From positions 1,178,001 to 1,242,000 of the forward strand of contig NZ_JAMGSI010000002.1 of assembly GCF_023516715.1 (NCBI RefSeq): a stretch of 64,000 nucleotides of DNA, read 5' to 3'. This DNA is from Akkermansia massiliensis. GTDB taxonomy: Bacteria > Verrucomicrobiota > Verrucomicrobiia > Verrucomicrobiales > Akkermansiaceae. The notes below the pieces were generated by a model, which had not been told where the DNA came from, ran no database searches, and worked only from the letters and a program-made list of their open reading frames with translations. This document shows, piece after piece, positions 6,905 to 15,540 of the stretch (the first letter of the stretch is position 1; each line of letters opens with the position of its first letter). Position numbers and translations under genes: made by a program.

Positions 6905-8866
6905 ATGACAGACCAAGAAAACATGAAGGCCGCCGTTCCGGATGCGGCCAGGCGATACATGCGCTACCTCCTCATCATGGCCGGTTTGGGCGGCCTGCTC
7001 TACGGTGTGGACGTCGGCGTGATTGCTGCGGCGCTCCCCTACATTGAGCAGACGGCTGGTTTCAATCCCTCCCAGCTTTCCCAGGTGGTGGCGGCCGTGC
7101 TGTTCGGCAGCGTGCTTTCTTCCCTGTTTGCCGGGTATCTGGCGGACAAGTTGGGACGCAAGGCGCTGATTACCGTAGCCGCCGCCCTGTTCACGGTGAG
7201 TATTCCCGTGATCTGCCTGTCCCAGGAAGTGTTCGGCATCATGCTGCTGGGCCGTATTCTCCAGGGCGCCAGCGCTGGTATTGTAGGCGTGGTGGTTCCC
7301 CTGTACCTGGCTGAGTGTTTGAGCGCGGAATCCCGTGGCAAAGGGACGGGGATGTTCCAGTTCCTGCTGACGGTGGGCCTGGTGTTCGCCGCCGTAGTCG
7401 GTCTGCTTGCCGCCAGTTATGTGGGCGGCGTGGAAAATTCCGGCGCGAGCGAGGAAACGCTGACTTCCGCCAAGATTTTTGCGTGGCAGGCCATTTTCTG
7501 GGTTTGCGCCGTTCCCGGCCTTTTCCTGTTTTTCGGTTCCTTCCGTTTGAGTGAATCCCCCCGCTACCTGTTCCGCCGCGGCCGCAAGGATGAAGCCATG
7601 GCCGTGCTGGTGCGCAGTTATGGAGATGTGCGCGCCAAGGAGGTGTTTGATGAAATGGTCCACATTGAAGAGGAAGAGAAGCAGAAGGCTGAAGAGCTCA
7701 AGAAGCAGAGTTCTTCCGGTGAATCCCTTCTTCAGCGCAAGTATGTGTATCCCTTTGTTCTGGCGGTCCTCGTCCTGGCGTTTACGCAGGCCACGGGTAT
7801 CAACTCCGTGCTGAATTACTCCGTGAAGGTGTTCCAGCAGGCCGGCCTGGAAGGCACCACCGCCAACTGGGCGGACTTCACCATCAAGGTGGTGAACTGC
7901 TTGATGACCATCGTCGCCATGATCCTGGTGGACCGCAAGGGCCGCAAGTTCCTGCTCAAGATCGGCACTGCCGGCATTGTGGTGGGTCTGCTCGGCACCG
8001 GGTTCCTGTTCAATAATGTGGAAAAAGCCCGCAAGGACGTGACCACGGACGTGGCCGCCCTGCTGGCCGCCCAGAGCCCTTCCGTCCAGAAGGAGTTTGA
8101 CCAGGGCAAGGACGTAGGCTCCATCCGCACGCTGCAGCTGGAACGCACGCCCGATTCCCCCTTCGTCAAGAACCTGCTTGCCAAGAACGGCATGGGCGAC
8201 AAGGACATCAACAGGATGCAGCTCATCATCACCTATGACCAGCCGGAAGCCAATCCCGCCTGGTACCAGTTCCTGATGGGTTCTTCCACCCAGCTTTCCG
8301 TGGTGGAATTTTCCGAGCTGACCAAGGATGCCAAGGATATCAAGAAGGAAGAGGACAAGGCTTCCCTGGCCGTGATCAAGGCCGTTCCGGATTCCACCAA
8401 CAAGATGGTGGTGAACGGCAAGGACGGCTATGCCATGAAGCCCGTTTCCATCCTGAAGGCGGAACTGGGCGAGAAGCCGGATACCTCCATGGGCTGGGGC
8501 GTGACCGCCTTCTTCATCATCTTCATCGCGTTTTATGCCACTGGCCCCGGCGTGTGCGTCTGGCTGGCCCTGTCCGAACTGATGCCCGCCCGCATCCGTT
8601 CCAACGGCATGGCGATTGCGCTGCTGATCAACCAGCTTGTTTCCACGATCATTGCCGGTTCCTTCCTTCCGTGGGTGGGAAGCTGCGGCTATTCCGGCGT
8701 GTTCTTTACGCTGGGCGGCATTACGGTGCTGTACTTCATTACGGTGACCTTCTTCCTGCCTGAAACCAAGGGCCGTTCCCTGGAGGAAATCGAAGGCTAC
8801 TTCACAACAGGCAAGATGCCGGAAGATCTCAAGATGATCGGTGAAGGCATTGAAGCGGAAGAATAA
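6905..8866 (+). CDS. Sugar-porter family MFS transporter with about 160-residue periplasmic insertion
   Basis: A proton-linked or facilitative monosaccharide transporter by family. Signatures include the TM2-3 loop DKLGRKALI, SESPRYL after TM6, the TM7 region TQATGINSVLNY, DRKGRKFLL between TM8 and TM9, and the C-terminal PETKGRSLEEIE. All are diagnostic of sugar porters (XylE/GLUT-like). The protein is 653 residues, against about 460-480 for the family. The excess is a hydrophilic block at about residues 370-528 between TM9 and TM10, which topology puts in the periplasm. The insertion is lysine/aspartate-rich (VEKARKDVTTDVAALLAAQ) and I do not recognise its fold. Substrate cannot be read from sequence. 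Monocistronic, ending in a strong terminator. Confidence 0.88.
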   Translation: MTDQENMKAAVPDAARRYMRYLLIMAGLGGLLYGVDVGVIAAALPYIEQTAGFNPSQLSQVVAAVLFGSVLSSLFAGYLADKLGRKALITVAAALFTVSIPVICLSQEVFGIMLLGRILQGASAGIVGVVVPLYLAECLSAESRGKGTGMFQFLLTVGLVFAAVVGLLAASYVGGVENSGASEETLTSAKIFAWQAIFWVCAVPGLFLFFGSFRLSESPRYLFRRGRKDEAMAVLVRSYGDVRAKEVFDEMVHIEEEEKQKAEELKKQSSSGESLLQRKYVYPFVLAVLVLAFTQATGINSVLNYSVKVFQQAGLEGTTANWADFTIKVVNCLMTIVAMILVDRKGRKFLLKIGTAGIVVGLLGTGFLFNNVEKARKDVTTDVAALLAAQSPSVQKEFDQGKDVGSIRTLQLERTPDSPFVKNLLAKNGMGDKDINRMQLIITYDQPEANPAWYQFLMGSSTQLSVVEFSELTKDAKDIKKEEDKASLAVIKAVPDSTNKMVVNGKDGYAMKPVSILKAELGEKPDTSMGWGVTAFFIIFIAFYATGPGVCVWLALSELMPARIRSNGMAIALLINQLVSTIIAGSFLPWVGSCGYSGVFFTLGGITVLYFITVTFFLPETKGRSLEEIEGYFTTGKMPEDLKMIGEGIEAEE

Positions 8867-8886
8867 TCTTCCCTCCTGTGGTTTTC

Positions 8887-8919
8887 AAAGCCGCCTCCCC
8901 GTCCGGGGGGCGGCTTTTT
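8887..8919 (+). terminator. Rho-independent terminator after MFS gene
   Basis: An 11 bp G+C-rich stem around GTCC-type loop (GCCGCCTCCCC pairing with GGGGGGCGGC) with AAA before and TTTTT after, so it can act in both directions. It lies 20 bp after the MFS stop codon. Confidence 0.85.
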
Positions 8920-9183
8920 CATGTTCCGCCAGAGGAAAATGTTTGCTCCATGGCTCCGGAAACCTGGCTGTTCCGGGCTTCCGGCATTTCCGGAAGGAGC
9001 ATGCCGGGCGTGTTTAAAGACCGGAAGAGGCGGCTTGCGTAAGGTCTCTTTTGTACCGGAGAGGTCCGGGGATGAATCCAGGAACGAGCAGGCCAAGGCT
9101 CTGCTGCGGCTCGCTTGAAAGACCCATGGCGGACGGGAACGGCCAGACCCCTTTTTCCGCTTTCACTGGAAAGGAAGATGGCG
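8920..9183. other. Intergenic region between convergent MFS and ankyrin genes
   Basis: About 260 bp beyond the terminator, G+C-rich, with several short inverted repeats built on TTCCGG/CCGGAA (8956-8998). I see no promoter, RNA gene or supported ORF. Reading frames here are short and lack coding character. Confidence 0.4.
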
Positions 9184-10245
9184 CTACTCGGTACGCGGTG
9201 CTTTTTTCTGTTTGGCCTGCCAGTCTTTAATGGCTTCCGCAATGGGGGGATACCCGTTTTTTATGTGGAAGTCATAGGCGGTCTGGCCGTCATCGTTGCG
9301 AAGGGCGGGATTGGCGCCGTTGTCCATGAGGCAAACGGCTATCTCCGGAGAGTTGCAGGCCATCAGCGGCGTCAGGCCGTCCACGTCCGGCTGGTTGGGG
9401 TCCGCTCCCGCCTTGATGAGAAGTTCAATGAGGGGGATGAGGCGTTCCGCCGGTTTTTCCTTGGTGCAGACCAGATGCAGGGGGGACTGCTTGCTTTCAA
9501 AGAAGCGTTCGTTGACGTCGCAGCCTGCCTTGATGAGCCGTTCGTAAATGGCAGGGGAAAGGCTGAGGAAGCCGACTCCGCGCGCCTGGGCGTTTAACCT
9601 GCGCTTGAGGTCCGGAGAACCGGCGTCCAGCAGGGCCAGGGCTATTTTTTCCTGTCCCGGATCAGAGTCATTGAGGGCGGCGGAGTACATGAACGGGGTG
9701 ACGCCCCACGGTCCCGGCTGGTCCGGGTCGGCCCCGTGCTTGAGCAGGGACTGCACCAGCGGCAGCCTGTCTTCCGCCGTGGAGTTCATGTAAAGGCCCG
9801 AGAGGCAGGCCCAGGTGAGGGGGGTGTCTCCCGGTTCCTTAGTGCCGTCATGCATGAAGATGGATTGGGCGTTGACGGGAGCGCCCGCTTCTATCATCCG
9901 GATGGCCAGTTGATTCAATCCCAGGGCAATGCAGAGGTGCAGGGGCGTGTTGCGGTCCGGAGCCTGAAGCATGAGGTTGCCAGTCTCCCGGAATTGCTCC
10001 AGCATCCGGTAGCACTGGAGGATGGAGTGGAATTCCTGTTGAGCCTCTCCGGCGAACATGATTTCCAGGGGCCAGGAGTCGTGCAGGAAGCGGAGGGTAA
10101 GTCCCAGCAGCTTTTCATTTGCCGCTTGGATTTCCTGTTTTTCCGCTTCCGTGAGCTGGATCGTCCTTTCCTCCGCATCCGCCAGGGGGGCGGCTGCGAC
10201 GGCTGCTGCGGACAGAAGCAGCATGGACCCTGTCATTTGTCTCAT
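9184..10245 (-). CDS. Exported ankyrin-repeat protein
   Basis: 353 residues with an N-terminal signal peptide (LLLSAAAVAAAPLADA, cleavage near residue 24) and no lipobox. From about residue 95 on there are at least five ankyrin-like repeats with the usual TPLHLC, GADPNQPD, GLTPLMAC and GANPALRNDDG turns. The repeat array ends close to the C-terminus with a short lysine-rich tail. Ankyrin arrays mediate protein binding, and the signal peptide places this one in the periplasm or outside. It starts 50 bp after hemL on the same strand and could be read through from it. No ligand can be inferred. Confidence 0.85.
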   Translation of the reverse strand: MRQMTGSMLLLSAAAVAAAPLADAEERTIQLTEAEKQEIQAANEKLLGLTLRFLHDSWPLEIMFAGEAQQEFHSILQCYRMLEQFRETGNLMLQAPDRNTPLHLCIALGLNQLAIRMIEAGAPVNAQSIFMHDGTKEPGDTPLTWACLSGLYMNSTAEDRLPLVQSLLKHGADPDQPGPWGVTPFMYSAALNDSDPGQEKIALALLDAGSPDLKRRLNAQARGVGFLSLSPAIYERLIKAGCDVNERFFESKQSPLHLVCTKEKPAERLIPLIELLIKAGADPNQPDVDGLTPLMACNSPEIAVCLMDNGANPALRNDDGQTAYDFHIKNGYPPIAEAIKDWQAKQKKAPRTE

Positions 10246-10295
10246 GGCATCCTTATAGGGGAAGGAAAGTGGCCTGTCACTTCAAATAAGGGGCA

Positions 10296-11576
10296 TTATC
10301 CCAGTTTGGAGAGGCTGACATGGACTGCTTCCACCGTACGGTCAATGTCTTCTTCCGTATGGGCCGTAGAGATGAAGCCCGTTTCATACGGGGAGGGGGC
10401 AAAGTAGACGCCCTGTTCCAGCATGTTCCAGAAGAAGGGTTTGAAGAGTTCCTTGGAGGCTTTTTGCGCGGAGTCCAGGTCATAGACTTCCTGCTCCGTG
10501 AAGAAGAGGCAGAACATGGAGCCTGCGCGGTGGAAGGTGTAGTTCCTGCCGTGCTTCCGGATGGCCTCGCGGATGCCTTCTTCCAGACGCGCGCCGAGCT
10601 GTTCCAGGCGGTCGTAGGCGTTTCCGTCCAGGAGCTCCCGGAGCTGGGCAAGGCCCGCCGCCATGGCGACGGGGTTGCCGGAGAGGGTGCCCGCCTGGTA
10701 CACGGGGCCGATCGGGGAGAGGCAGTCCATGATTTCCGCACGGCCTCCAAAGGCCCCCACGGGGAGGCCGCCGCCGATGACCTTTCCCATGCAGGTGAGG
10801 TCCGGAGTGATGCCGTGAAGCTGCTGCACGCCGCCGGGCGCGACGCGGAAGCCCGTCATGACTTCGTCAAAGATGAGCAGGGAATCGTGCCGGAGCGTGA
10901 TTTCCCGCAGAAAATGGAGAAAATCGTTCTGCGGGAAGTAAAGCCCTGCGTTGGCCGGGAAGGGCTCCAGGATGACGGCGGCGATGTCGCTCCCATGGAG
11001 TTCAAAGGCTTTTTTCACCGCTTCCCGGTCGTTGTAGGGCACCGTAATGGTGAGCTGGGTCATTTCCCTGGGTACGCCTGCGCTGTCCGGTTCTCCGAAG
11101 GTGAGCGCCCCGGAGCCCGCCGCCACCAGCAGGGAGTCCACATGGCCGTGGTAGCAGCCGATGAATTTGATGATTTTGCGGCGTCCGGTGTAGCCGCGCG
11201 CCAGCCTGATGGCGGACATGGTCGCTTCCGTTCCGGAGTTGACCATGCGCACTTTTTCCACGGAGGGCACCATGCCCGTAATCATTTCCGCCATGTCCAC
11301 CTCCGCCGGCGCGGGGATGCCGTAGCCCAGCCCCCTGTCCACGGCGGCATGGACGGCGTTCAGAACGGTCTGCGGAGCGTGGCCCAGAATGGCCGGGCCC
11401 CAGGTGCCGATGTAGTCAATGAGCTGGCGTCCGTCCGCGTCAGTGATGTAGGCTCCCTTGGCGGATTGGACAAAGAAAGGGTCGCCGTCCACGTTGCGGA
11501 AGGCTCTGACGGGGGAGTTGACGCCGCCGGGGATGACGGCGCGCGCGCGGGAGAAGAGCTGGGCGGATTGATTCAT
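10296..11576 (-). CDS. hemL: Glutamate-1-semialdehyde 2,1-aminomutase
   Basis: A PLP enzyme converting glutamate-1-semialdehyde to 5-aminolevulinate in the C5 heme pathway. The 426-residue protein shows NSGTEATMSAIRLARG (cofactor phosphate region), LIFDEVMTGFR (PLP-ring Asp) and the Schiff-base lysine in CMGKVIGGGLPVGAFGG. The VNSPVRAF motif near the N-terminus is typical of HemL. Heme supply is relevant to the multiheme cytochrome at the right end of the window, though the two are not linked. A terminator separates it from rpsU upstream. Confidence 0.96.
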   Translation of the reverse strand: MNQSAQLFSRARAVIPGGVNSPVRAFRNVDGDPFFVQSAKGAYITDADGRQLIDYIGTWGPAILGHAPQTVLNAVHAAVDRGLGYGIPAPAEVDMAEMITGMVPSVEKVRMVNSGTEATMSAIRLARGYTGRRKIIKFIGCYHGHVDSLLVAAGSGALTFGEPDSAGVPREMTQLTITVPYNDREAVKKAFELHGSDIAAVILEPFPANAGLYFPQNDFLHFLREITLRHDSLLIFDEVMTGFRVAPGGVQQLHGITPDLTCMGKVIGGGLPVGAFGGRAEIMDCLSPIGPVYQAGTLSGNPVAMAAGLAQLRELLDGNAYDRLEQLGARLEEGIREAIRKHGRNYTFHRAGSMFCLFFTEQEVYDLDSAQKASKELFKPFFWNMLEQGVYFAPSPYETGFISTAHTEEDIDRTVEAVHVSLSKLG

Positions 11577-11590
11577 GTGCTGAGGGAAGC

Positions 11591-11621
11591 AAAAAGGGCA
11601 AACCTTGAGAAAGGGTTGCCC
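11591..11621 (-). terminator. Terminator between rpsU and hemL
   Basis: On the minus strand GGGCAACCCTT and AAGGTTTGCCC form an 11 bp stem with one mismatch and a four-base loop, followed by TTTTT. It lies 37 bp after the rpsU stop codon and ends the rpsU transcript before hemL. Confidence 0.75.
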
Positions 11622-11658
11622 TCATTGAAATGGGTTCTATTCCCGAACCAATACTGAT

Positions 11659-11910
11659 TTAAGCTTCAGGAGCGGAAGCGGGAGCTTCAGCGGTTTCGGG
11701 AGCGGCTTCTTCGCTCTTGTTGCTGTAACGCCATTTTACCTTGTTGCGCTTGCTGGCGGAACGGGCCTTGCGGCGGCGTTCGTCCATCGGGGTTTCAAAG
11801 GCGCGGCGGCGGCGCATTTCATCCAGAATGCCTTCAACATCCAGTTTTGTTTTGAGGCGCTTAAGAGCGCGGTCGATAGGTTCACCTTTTCTTACGGTAA
11901 CTTCACGCAT
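11659..11910 (-). CDS. rpsU: Small ribosomal subunit protein S21
   Basis: An 83-residue S21, the basic protein that sits near the anti-Shine-Dalgarno end of 16S rRNA. The core MREVTVRKGEPIDRALKRLK and the arginine-rich RRRRAFETPMDERRRKARSA segment are typical. The start was set at MREVTV because an AAGGA Shine-Dalgarno lies about 10 nt upstream and the homology starts there. The protein ends in an acidic Ala/Pro/Glu tail of about 20 residues (SEEAAPETAEAPASAPEA) that most S21 proteins lack. S21 helps Shine-Dalgarno-dependent initiation, which is of interest given the many genes here without such sites. Confidence 0.95.
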   Translation of the reverse strand: MREVTVRKGEPIDRALKRLKTKLDVEGILDEMRRRRAFETPMDERRRKARSASKRNKVKWRYSNKSEEAAPETAEAPASAPEA

Positions 11911-11952
11911 GATTTGTTTTCCTTTTTCTATTCGTCCGGGAACGGGAGACAA

Positions 11953-11981
11953 TACGTAGTGCTTTCCTGCTTACAGGTCAA
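11953..11981 (-). promoter_or_regulatory. Predicted rpsU promoter
   Basis: TTGACC (11981-11976), 17 bp spacer and TACGTA (11958-11953) on the minus strand, about 42 bp before the rpsU start. Unlike several neighbours this gene has a conventional leader with an AAGGA ribosome-binding site. Confidence 0.5.
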
Positions 11982-12098
11982 GATTTTTATCATGGCTGAC
12001 CCATTTTTTGCCTCTGAAAGAAGGGTTCCGGTGCCCGGGGCGGAGGGGACAGCCTGTCTTGCGCCGTTTTCCGGCTCCGGAACGGGCTTCAACTGTCC

Positions 12099-12127
12099 TT
12101 GCCTTACGGTATGGGGCATGGTAGAAA
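12099..12127 (+). promoter_or_regulatory. Predicted promoter of hldE-gmhA-gmhB operon
   Basis: TTGCCT (12099-12104), 17 bp spacer and TAGAAA (12122-12127), 12 bp before the hldE ATG. A leader of only about five nucleotides is expected. Confidence 0.5.
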
Positions 12128-12139
12128 GGAACGTCTCCC

Positions 12140-13630
12140 ATGAATCGGCTGCATACATTGATTGACGGATTTCCCCGCGTGCGGATTCTCTGCATCGGTG
12201 ACGTAATGCTGGACAAGTTTCTGTACGGGAGCGTCAGCCGGATTTCCCCGGAGGCTCCGGTTCCCATCATGAAGATGGACCGGGAGACGCGCATGCTGGG
12301 CGGCGCGGGCAACGTGGTGACCAACCTGTGCGCACTGGGATGCCGCACCACCTTCGTCAGCGTGGTGGGGAATGACGGCCATGGACGGCAGGTAAGGCGT
12401 TTTCTGGAAGAGACGTGCTGCGTTCCGGAGCTGGTGGAGTGCGAAGGGTATGAGACGACCGTGAAGGTCCGTTTTGTGGCGGGGAAGCACCATTTGCTGA
12501 GGGCGGACCAGGAACAGCCGCTGCGGATGGTTCCGGAGCTGGCCTCCCGTTTTCTGGAACGGGTGGACGCCTGCCTGCCGGAGGCCGACCTTGTTCTTTT
12601 GTCCGATTACGGGAAAGGGCTGTTTGACGGGCAGACAACCCCTGACGTGATCGCCCGGTGCTGTGCGGCGGGCAAGTCCGTGATTGTGGATCCGAAGGGT
12701 TCGGATTACTCCCGTTACAAGGGGGCCACGCTGGTGAAGCCCAATATGAAGGAGTTCCAGGAGGCGACCGGGGTGACGCTGAATCCTTCCGCGACAGGCT
12801 GGGAAAGGGATGCCATCGCAGGGGCGCAACGGCTGTTTTCCGAGTTCGGCATTGAGAATTTGCTCGTCACCCTGAGCGAGCACGGCATGATTTTCATTCC
12901 TTCCTCCAATCCTTCCGATTTTGTCTGCATTCCCACGGAGGCCCGTGAGGTTTTTGACGTGTCCGGAGCGGGGGATACCTCCCTCGCCAGCCTGGGCGCG
13001 GCGCTGGCGGCCGGAGCTACGGTGCCGGAGGCCCTGGTGGTGTCCAACGTGGCCGCCGGAATCGTGGTGGGCAAGTTCGGAACGGCCAGCGTGACCGGAG
13101 CGGAGCTGAAGAAGGCGCTGGAGGAGAAGGCCCTCAAGGCATCCTCCTGGCATCACCGGAACAATATTCTGACGCCGGAAGCCGCGGCGGAGCTGGCGGA
13201 GCGTTTCCGACGGGAGAAGAAGGTGGTGGGGTTTACAAACGGTTGTTTTGACCTGCTGCACCTGGGGCACCTGCATTCCTTCATGAAGGCGCGGGAAGCG
13301 TGCGACGTGCTTTTCGTGGGGCTGAATACGGACGCCTCCATCAAGCGGTTGAAGGGAGAGGACAGGCCGATCAATAATGAGGAGATGCGTTCCCTGCTGC
13401 TGGCCTCCCTGGATTTTATCGATTACGTGGTGCCGTTTGACGAGGATACGGCGCTGCCGTTGATTGAGAAGTTGCGCCCGGACGTGATCGCCAAGGAGGG
13501 CTATCCTCTGGAACGCTGGCCGGAAGGGCAGTACGTCACATCTTACGGGGGACAGGCTCTTGAGCTTCCCCGCCTGGAGGGCTTTTCCTCCACCAATATC
13601 ATCAACCGCATGAAGAACAGTCCGGAATGA
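12140..13630 (+). CDS. hldE: Bifunctional heptose 7-phosphate kinase / heptose 1-phosphate adenylyltransferase
   Basis: HldE phosphorylates D-glycero-beta-D-manno-heptose 7-phosphate and later adenylylates the 1-phosphate, two steps toward ADP-heptose for LPS core. Residues 1 to about 325 are a PfkB-type kinase (GGAGNVVTNLCALG and the catalytic DVSGAGDTSLASL). Residues about 350-496 are a nucleotidyltransferase with the HxGH-containing FTNGCFDLLHLGHLHSF at about 363-379. The 496-residue length is normal for the fused enzyme. Its stop overlaps the gmhA start (ATGA), so the operon supplies kinase, isomerase and phosphatase together. Only an HldD-type epimerase is missing from the cluster. Confidence 0.96.
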   Translation: MNRLHTLIDGFPRVRILCIGDVMLDKFLYGSVSRISPEAPVPIMKMDRETRMLGGAGNVVTNLCALGCRTTFVSVVGNDGHGRQVRRFLEETCCVPELVECEGYETTVKVRFVAGKHHLLRADQEQPLRMVPELASRFLERVDACLPEADLVLLSDYGKGLFDGQTTPDVIARCCAAGKSVIVDPKGSDYSRYKGATLVKPNMKEFQEATGVTLNPSATGWERDAIAGAQRLFSEFGIENLLVTLSEHGMIFIPSSNPSDFVCIPTEAREVFDVSGAGDTSLASLGAALAAGATVPEALVVSNVAAGIVVGKFGTASVTGAELKKALEEKALKASSWHHRNNILTPEAAAELAERFRREKKVVGFTNGCFDLLHLGHLHSFMKAREACDVLFVGLNTDASIKRLKGEDRPINNEEMRSLLLASLDFIDYVVPFDEDTALPLIEKLRPDVIAKEGYPLERWPEGQYVTSYGGQALELPRLEGFSSTNIINRMKNSPE

Positions 13631-14196
13631 GCGAGTACATCAGGAATCAGATTTTAGGAATAGCGGATAATTTCAAGGCTCTGGCCGCCATGGCCGGAGA
13701 GATTGAACAGGTCGCCCGCGTCTGCGCGGATACCCTCAAGGCCGGGAACAAGATCATGTTCTGCGGCAACGGAGGCTCCGCCGCGGATTCCCAGCACCTG
13801 GCCGCCGAGCTGGTGGGCCGCTACAAGCTGAACCGTCCCGCCATGAATGCGCTGGCCCTGACGGTGGATACTTCCATCCTGACCGCCGTAGGGAATGATT
13901 ACGGGTATGAAACGGTCTTTTCCAGGCAATTGCAGGGATTAGGCCGTTCCGGTGACCTGTTGGTGGGGCTTTCCACGAGTGGCAATAGCCAGAACATCGT
14001 CCTGGCGATGGAGCTGGCGCGCCGCATGGGCGTCAGGACCGTGGCCCTGACGGGCCAGGGCGGCGGGGAGATGAAAACCGTGGCGGATTTCTGCATTGCC
14101 GTTCCTTCCGATGCCACGAACAATATCCAGGAGATGCACATTGCCGTGGGCCATCTGGTCTGCGAGCTGGTTGAGCAGGAAATGTATGGCAGCTAA
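13627..14196 (+). CDS. gmhA: Phosphoheptose (sedoheptulose 7-phosphate) isomerase
   Basis: A SIS-domain enzyme converting sedoheptulose 7-phosphate to D-glycero-D-manno-heptose 7-phosphate, the first committed step of heptose synthesis. The 189-residue protein has the phosphate-binding GNGGSAADSQHLAAELVGR region (with the Zn-ligand His and Glu) and the second SIS signature GLSTSGNSQN. The C-terminal EMHIAVGHLVCELVE holds the remaining metal-binding residues. It overlaps hldE by 4 bp and gmhB by 11 bp, so translation is probably coupled. Length and motifs are those of a complete enzyme. Confidence 0.96.
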   Translation: MSEYIRNQILGIADNFKALAAMAGEIEQVARVCADTLKAGNKIMFCGNGGSAADSQHLAAELVGRYKLNRPAMNALALTVDTSILTAVGNDYGYETVFSRQLQGLGRSGDLLVGLSTSGNSQNIVLAMELARRMGVRTVALTGQGGGEMKTVADFCIAVPSDATNNIQEMHIAVGHLVCELVEQEMYGS

Positions 14197-14692
14197 GGCT
14201 CTGTTTCTGGACCGGGACGGCGTGGTCAATGTGGACGGCGGCTACGTGCACCGCATTGAGGATTTTCAGCTGGTTCCCGGTATTCTGGACCTTTGCCGCC
14301 GGGCGAAGGAGAAGGGGTATCTGGTGCTGGTGGTGACCAACCAGTCCGGCATAGGCCGCGGCATGTTTACGGAAGGGGATTTCACCCGGCTGACGGAGCA
14401 TATGAAAGGCGCGTTCAGCGCCGCCGGAGCGGAGATAGCGGATGTGTTCCACTGTCCCAGCGTGGATGACGGCCATCCTGACCGGAAGCCGAATCCCGGC
14501 CTGTTTTTGAAAGCCGCCGCCGCCCATGGACTGGATATGGCGGCTTGCGTGTCCGTGGGTGACCGGGAGCGAGACATTCGCGCTGCGCTTGCCGCCGGAG
14601 TGGGGCGGAATTTCCTTTTTTCCGCGGAAGATGTCCCGACTCTCGCCACAGCCCGTGTGGAGGCGTTGGAAGAAGTAGCGGCGTGGCTGTAA
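14186..14692 (+). CDS. gmhB: D-glycero-D-manno-heptose 1,7-bisphosphate 7-phosphatase
   Basis: A HAD-superfamily phosphatase that removes the 7-phosphate between the two HldE reactions. The 168-residue protein has the DxD motif in FLDRDGVVN, motif II in VVTNQSGIGRG, the KPNPG motif III lysine, and SVGDRERDIRAAL for motif IV. Canonical GmhB carries a Cys/His zinc loop just before motif III; here that stretch is FHCPSVDDGHPDRKP with a single Cys, so the zinc site seems reduced or absent. The start was placed at MAAKALFLDRDG inside the gmhA 3' end, since it begins right before the HAD strand. Histidinol-phosphatase-like relatives are the alternative. Confidence 0.88.
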   Translation: MAAKALFLDRDGVVNVDGGYVHRIEDFQLVPGILDLCRRAKEKGYLVLVVTNQSGIGRGMFTEGDFTRLTEHMKGAFSAAGAEIADVFHCPSVDDGHPDRKPNPGLFLKAAAAHGLDMAACVSVGDRERDIRAALAAGVGRNFLFSAEDVPTLATARVEALEEVAAWL

Positions 14693-14825
14693 GCTTGGGA
14701 GTGATTGCTCAGGACTGCCCTGTCAGCCCTCCCCGTGTTCCGGCCGCCGGGATGTAATGATGGATGTTCCTGCTTCAAAAAGAAAGCTTTACAAGGGAAT
14801 GAATATTTCTTATCTATCCAATAGG

Positions 14826-15194
14826 ATGAAACCCTTGCTACCCCTGTTATTGATTGCGTTGTTTCCTGGCCTGTGCGCCGCTGCCAAAACCGCAGAGCCG
14901 GCCATGCCCGAGCGGCTGGAAAAAAGAGAAGCGGCCACCCGCATTACCTATCAGGGCGGAGACGGCTCCAGCTTTGAGAAGGCCGTCGTGATTGCCGGAG
15001 CGAAAAGTTCGATGGATGGCGTTCCTGCCGAACGGAAATGGCTCAAGAAGAAGTACGGAAATTACGAAAAGCTCAAGCAGGCGCTCGTCAAGGAAGGAGG
15101 CAAGTATTATGACCTGGTCACGATCAGGACGAAAAAAGGCAAGGAGCTGGTCGTCTATTTCGATATTTCCGGATTCTTCAATCGTGAAGAATAG
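14826..15194 (+). CDS. Small exported protein, function unknown
   Basis: 122 residues starting MKPLLPLLLIALFPGLCAAAKTAEP, a signal peptide with probable cleavage after CAA or AAA. The mature part has the pattern DGSSFEKAVVIAGA near its start and ends YYDLVTIRTKKGKELVVYFDISGFF, an arrangement I have seen in small Gram-negative exported proteins, but I cannot name the family with confidence. Two in-frame ATGs lie upstream (14757 and 14799); the internal start was chosen because it puts the hydrophobic core at the N-terminus. It is 133 bp after gmhB on the same strand and may be a separate transcript. No catalytic residues stand out. Confidence 0.7.
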   Translation: MKPLLPLLLIALFPGLCAAAKTAEPAMPERLEKREAATRITYQGGDGSSFEKAVVIAGAKSSMDGVPAERKWLKKKYGNYEKLKQALVKEGGKYYDLVTIRTKKGKELVVYFDISGFFNREE

Positions 15195-15450
15195 GGGAGG
15201 CCGTTCTTTTGCAACTCTTGATGGCGTGCCGTCCCCGGCTGTCTGCCCGGTCGTTCCCGTGTTTTAGCACATTCCCGCTTTTCCCGTCCCGGGAGCTGCT
15301 CCTCCAGCGGCGGCCGTCGCGATGTGGAACCGGGCATGAAGGAGGGAAACGGAGAGCCGGGTTGGGAATCCGGCGGTGTTTGCGGGAACAACCGGATTCC
15401 TGAATGACTTATCCCCGGAAGAGGCAACTTCCCGAATGGGGCGAAGTAAT
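15195..15450. other. Intergenic region upstream of GH84
   Basis: About 250 bp between the small exported protein and the GH84 promoter. There is a modest stem (TTCCCGTCCCGGGAG around 15283-15297) but no T-run, no ORF with coding character and no RNA signature. The GH84 promoter begins at 15451. Confidence 0.4.
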
Positions 15451-15479
15451 TTGACATACGGGGAGCGCCCTGTTAGAAG
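15451..15479 (+). promoter_or_regulatory. Predicted promoter of GH84 gene
   Basis: A consensus TTGACA (15451-15456), 17 bp spacer and TAGAAG (15474-15479), with TG one base before the -10 (extended -10 type). The expected leader is about 55 nt. This -35 matches the consensus better than most others here. Confidence 0.6.
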
Positions 15480-15540
15480 TGGGGCGATTGGTCCGTAGTT
15501 TCGTGGACTTGTCCTGTACAGGCTTTTTACTTTTGCACAT

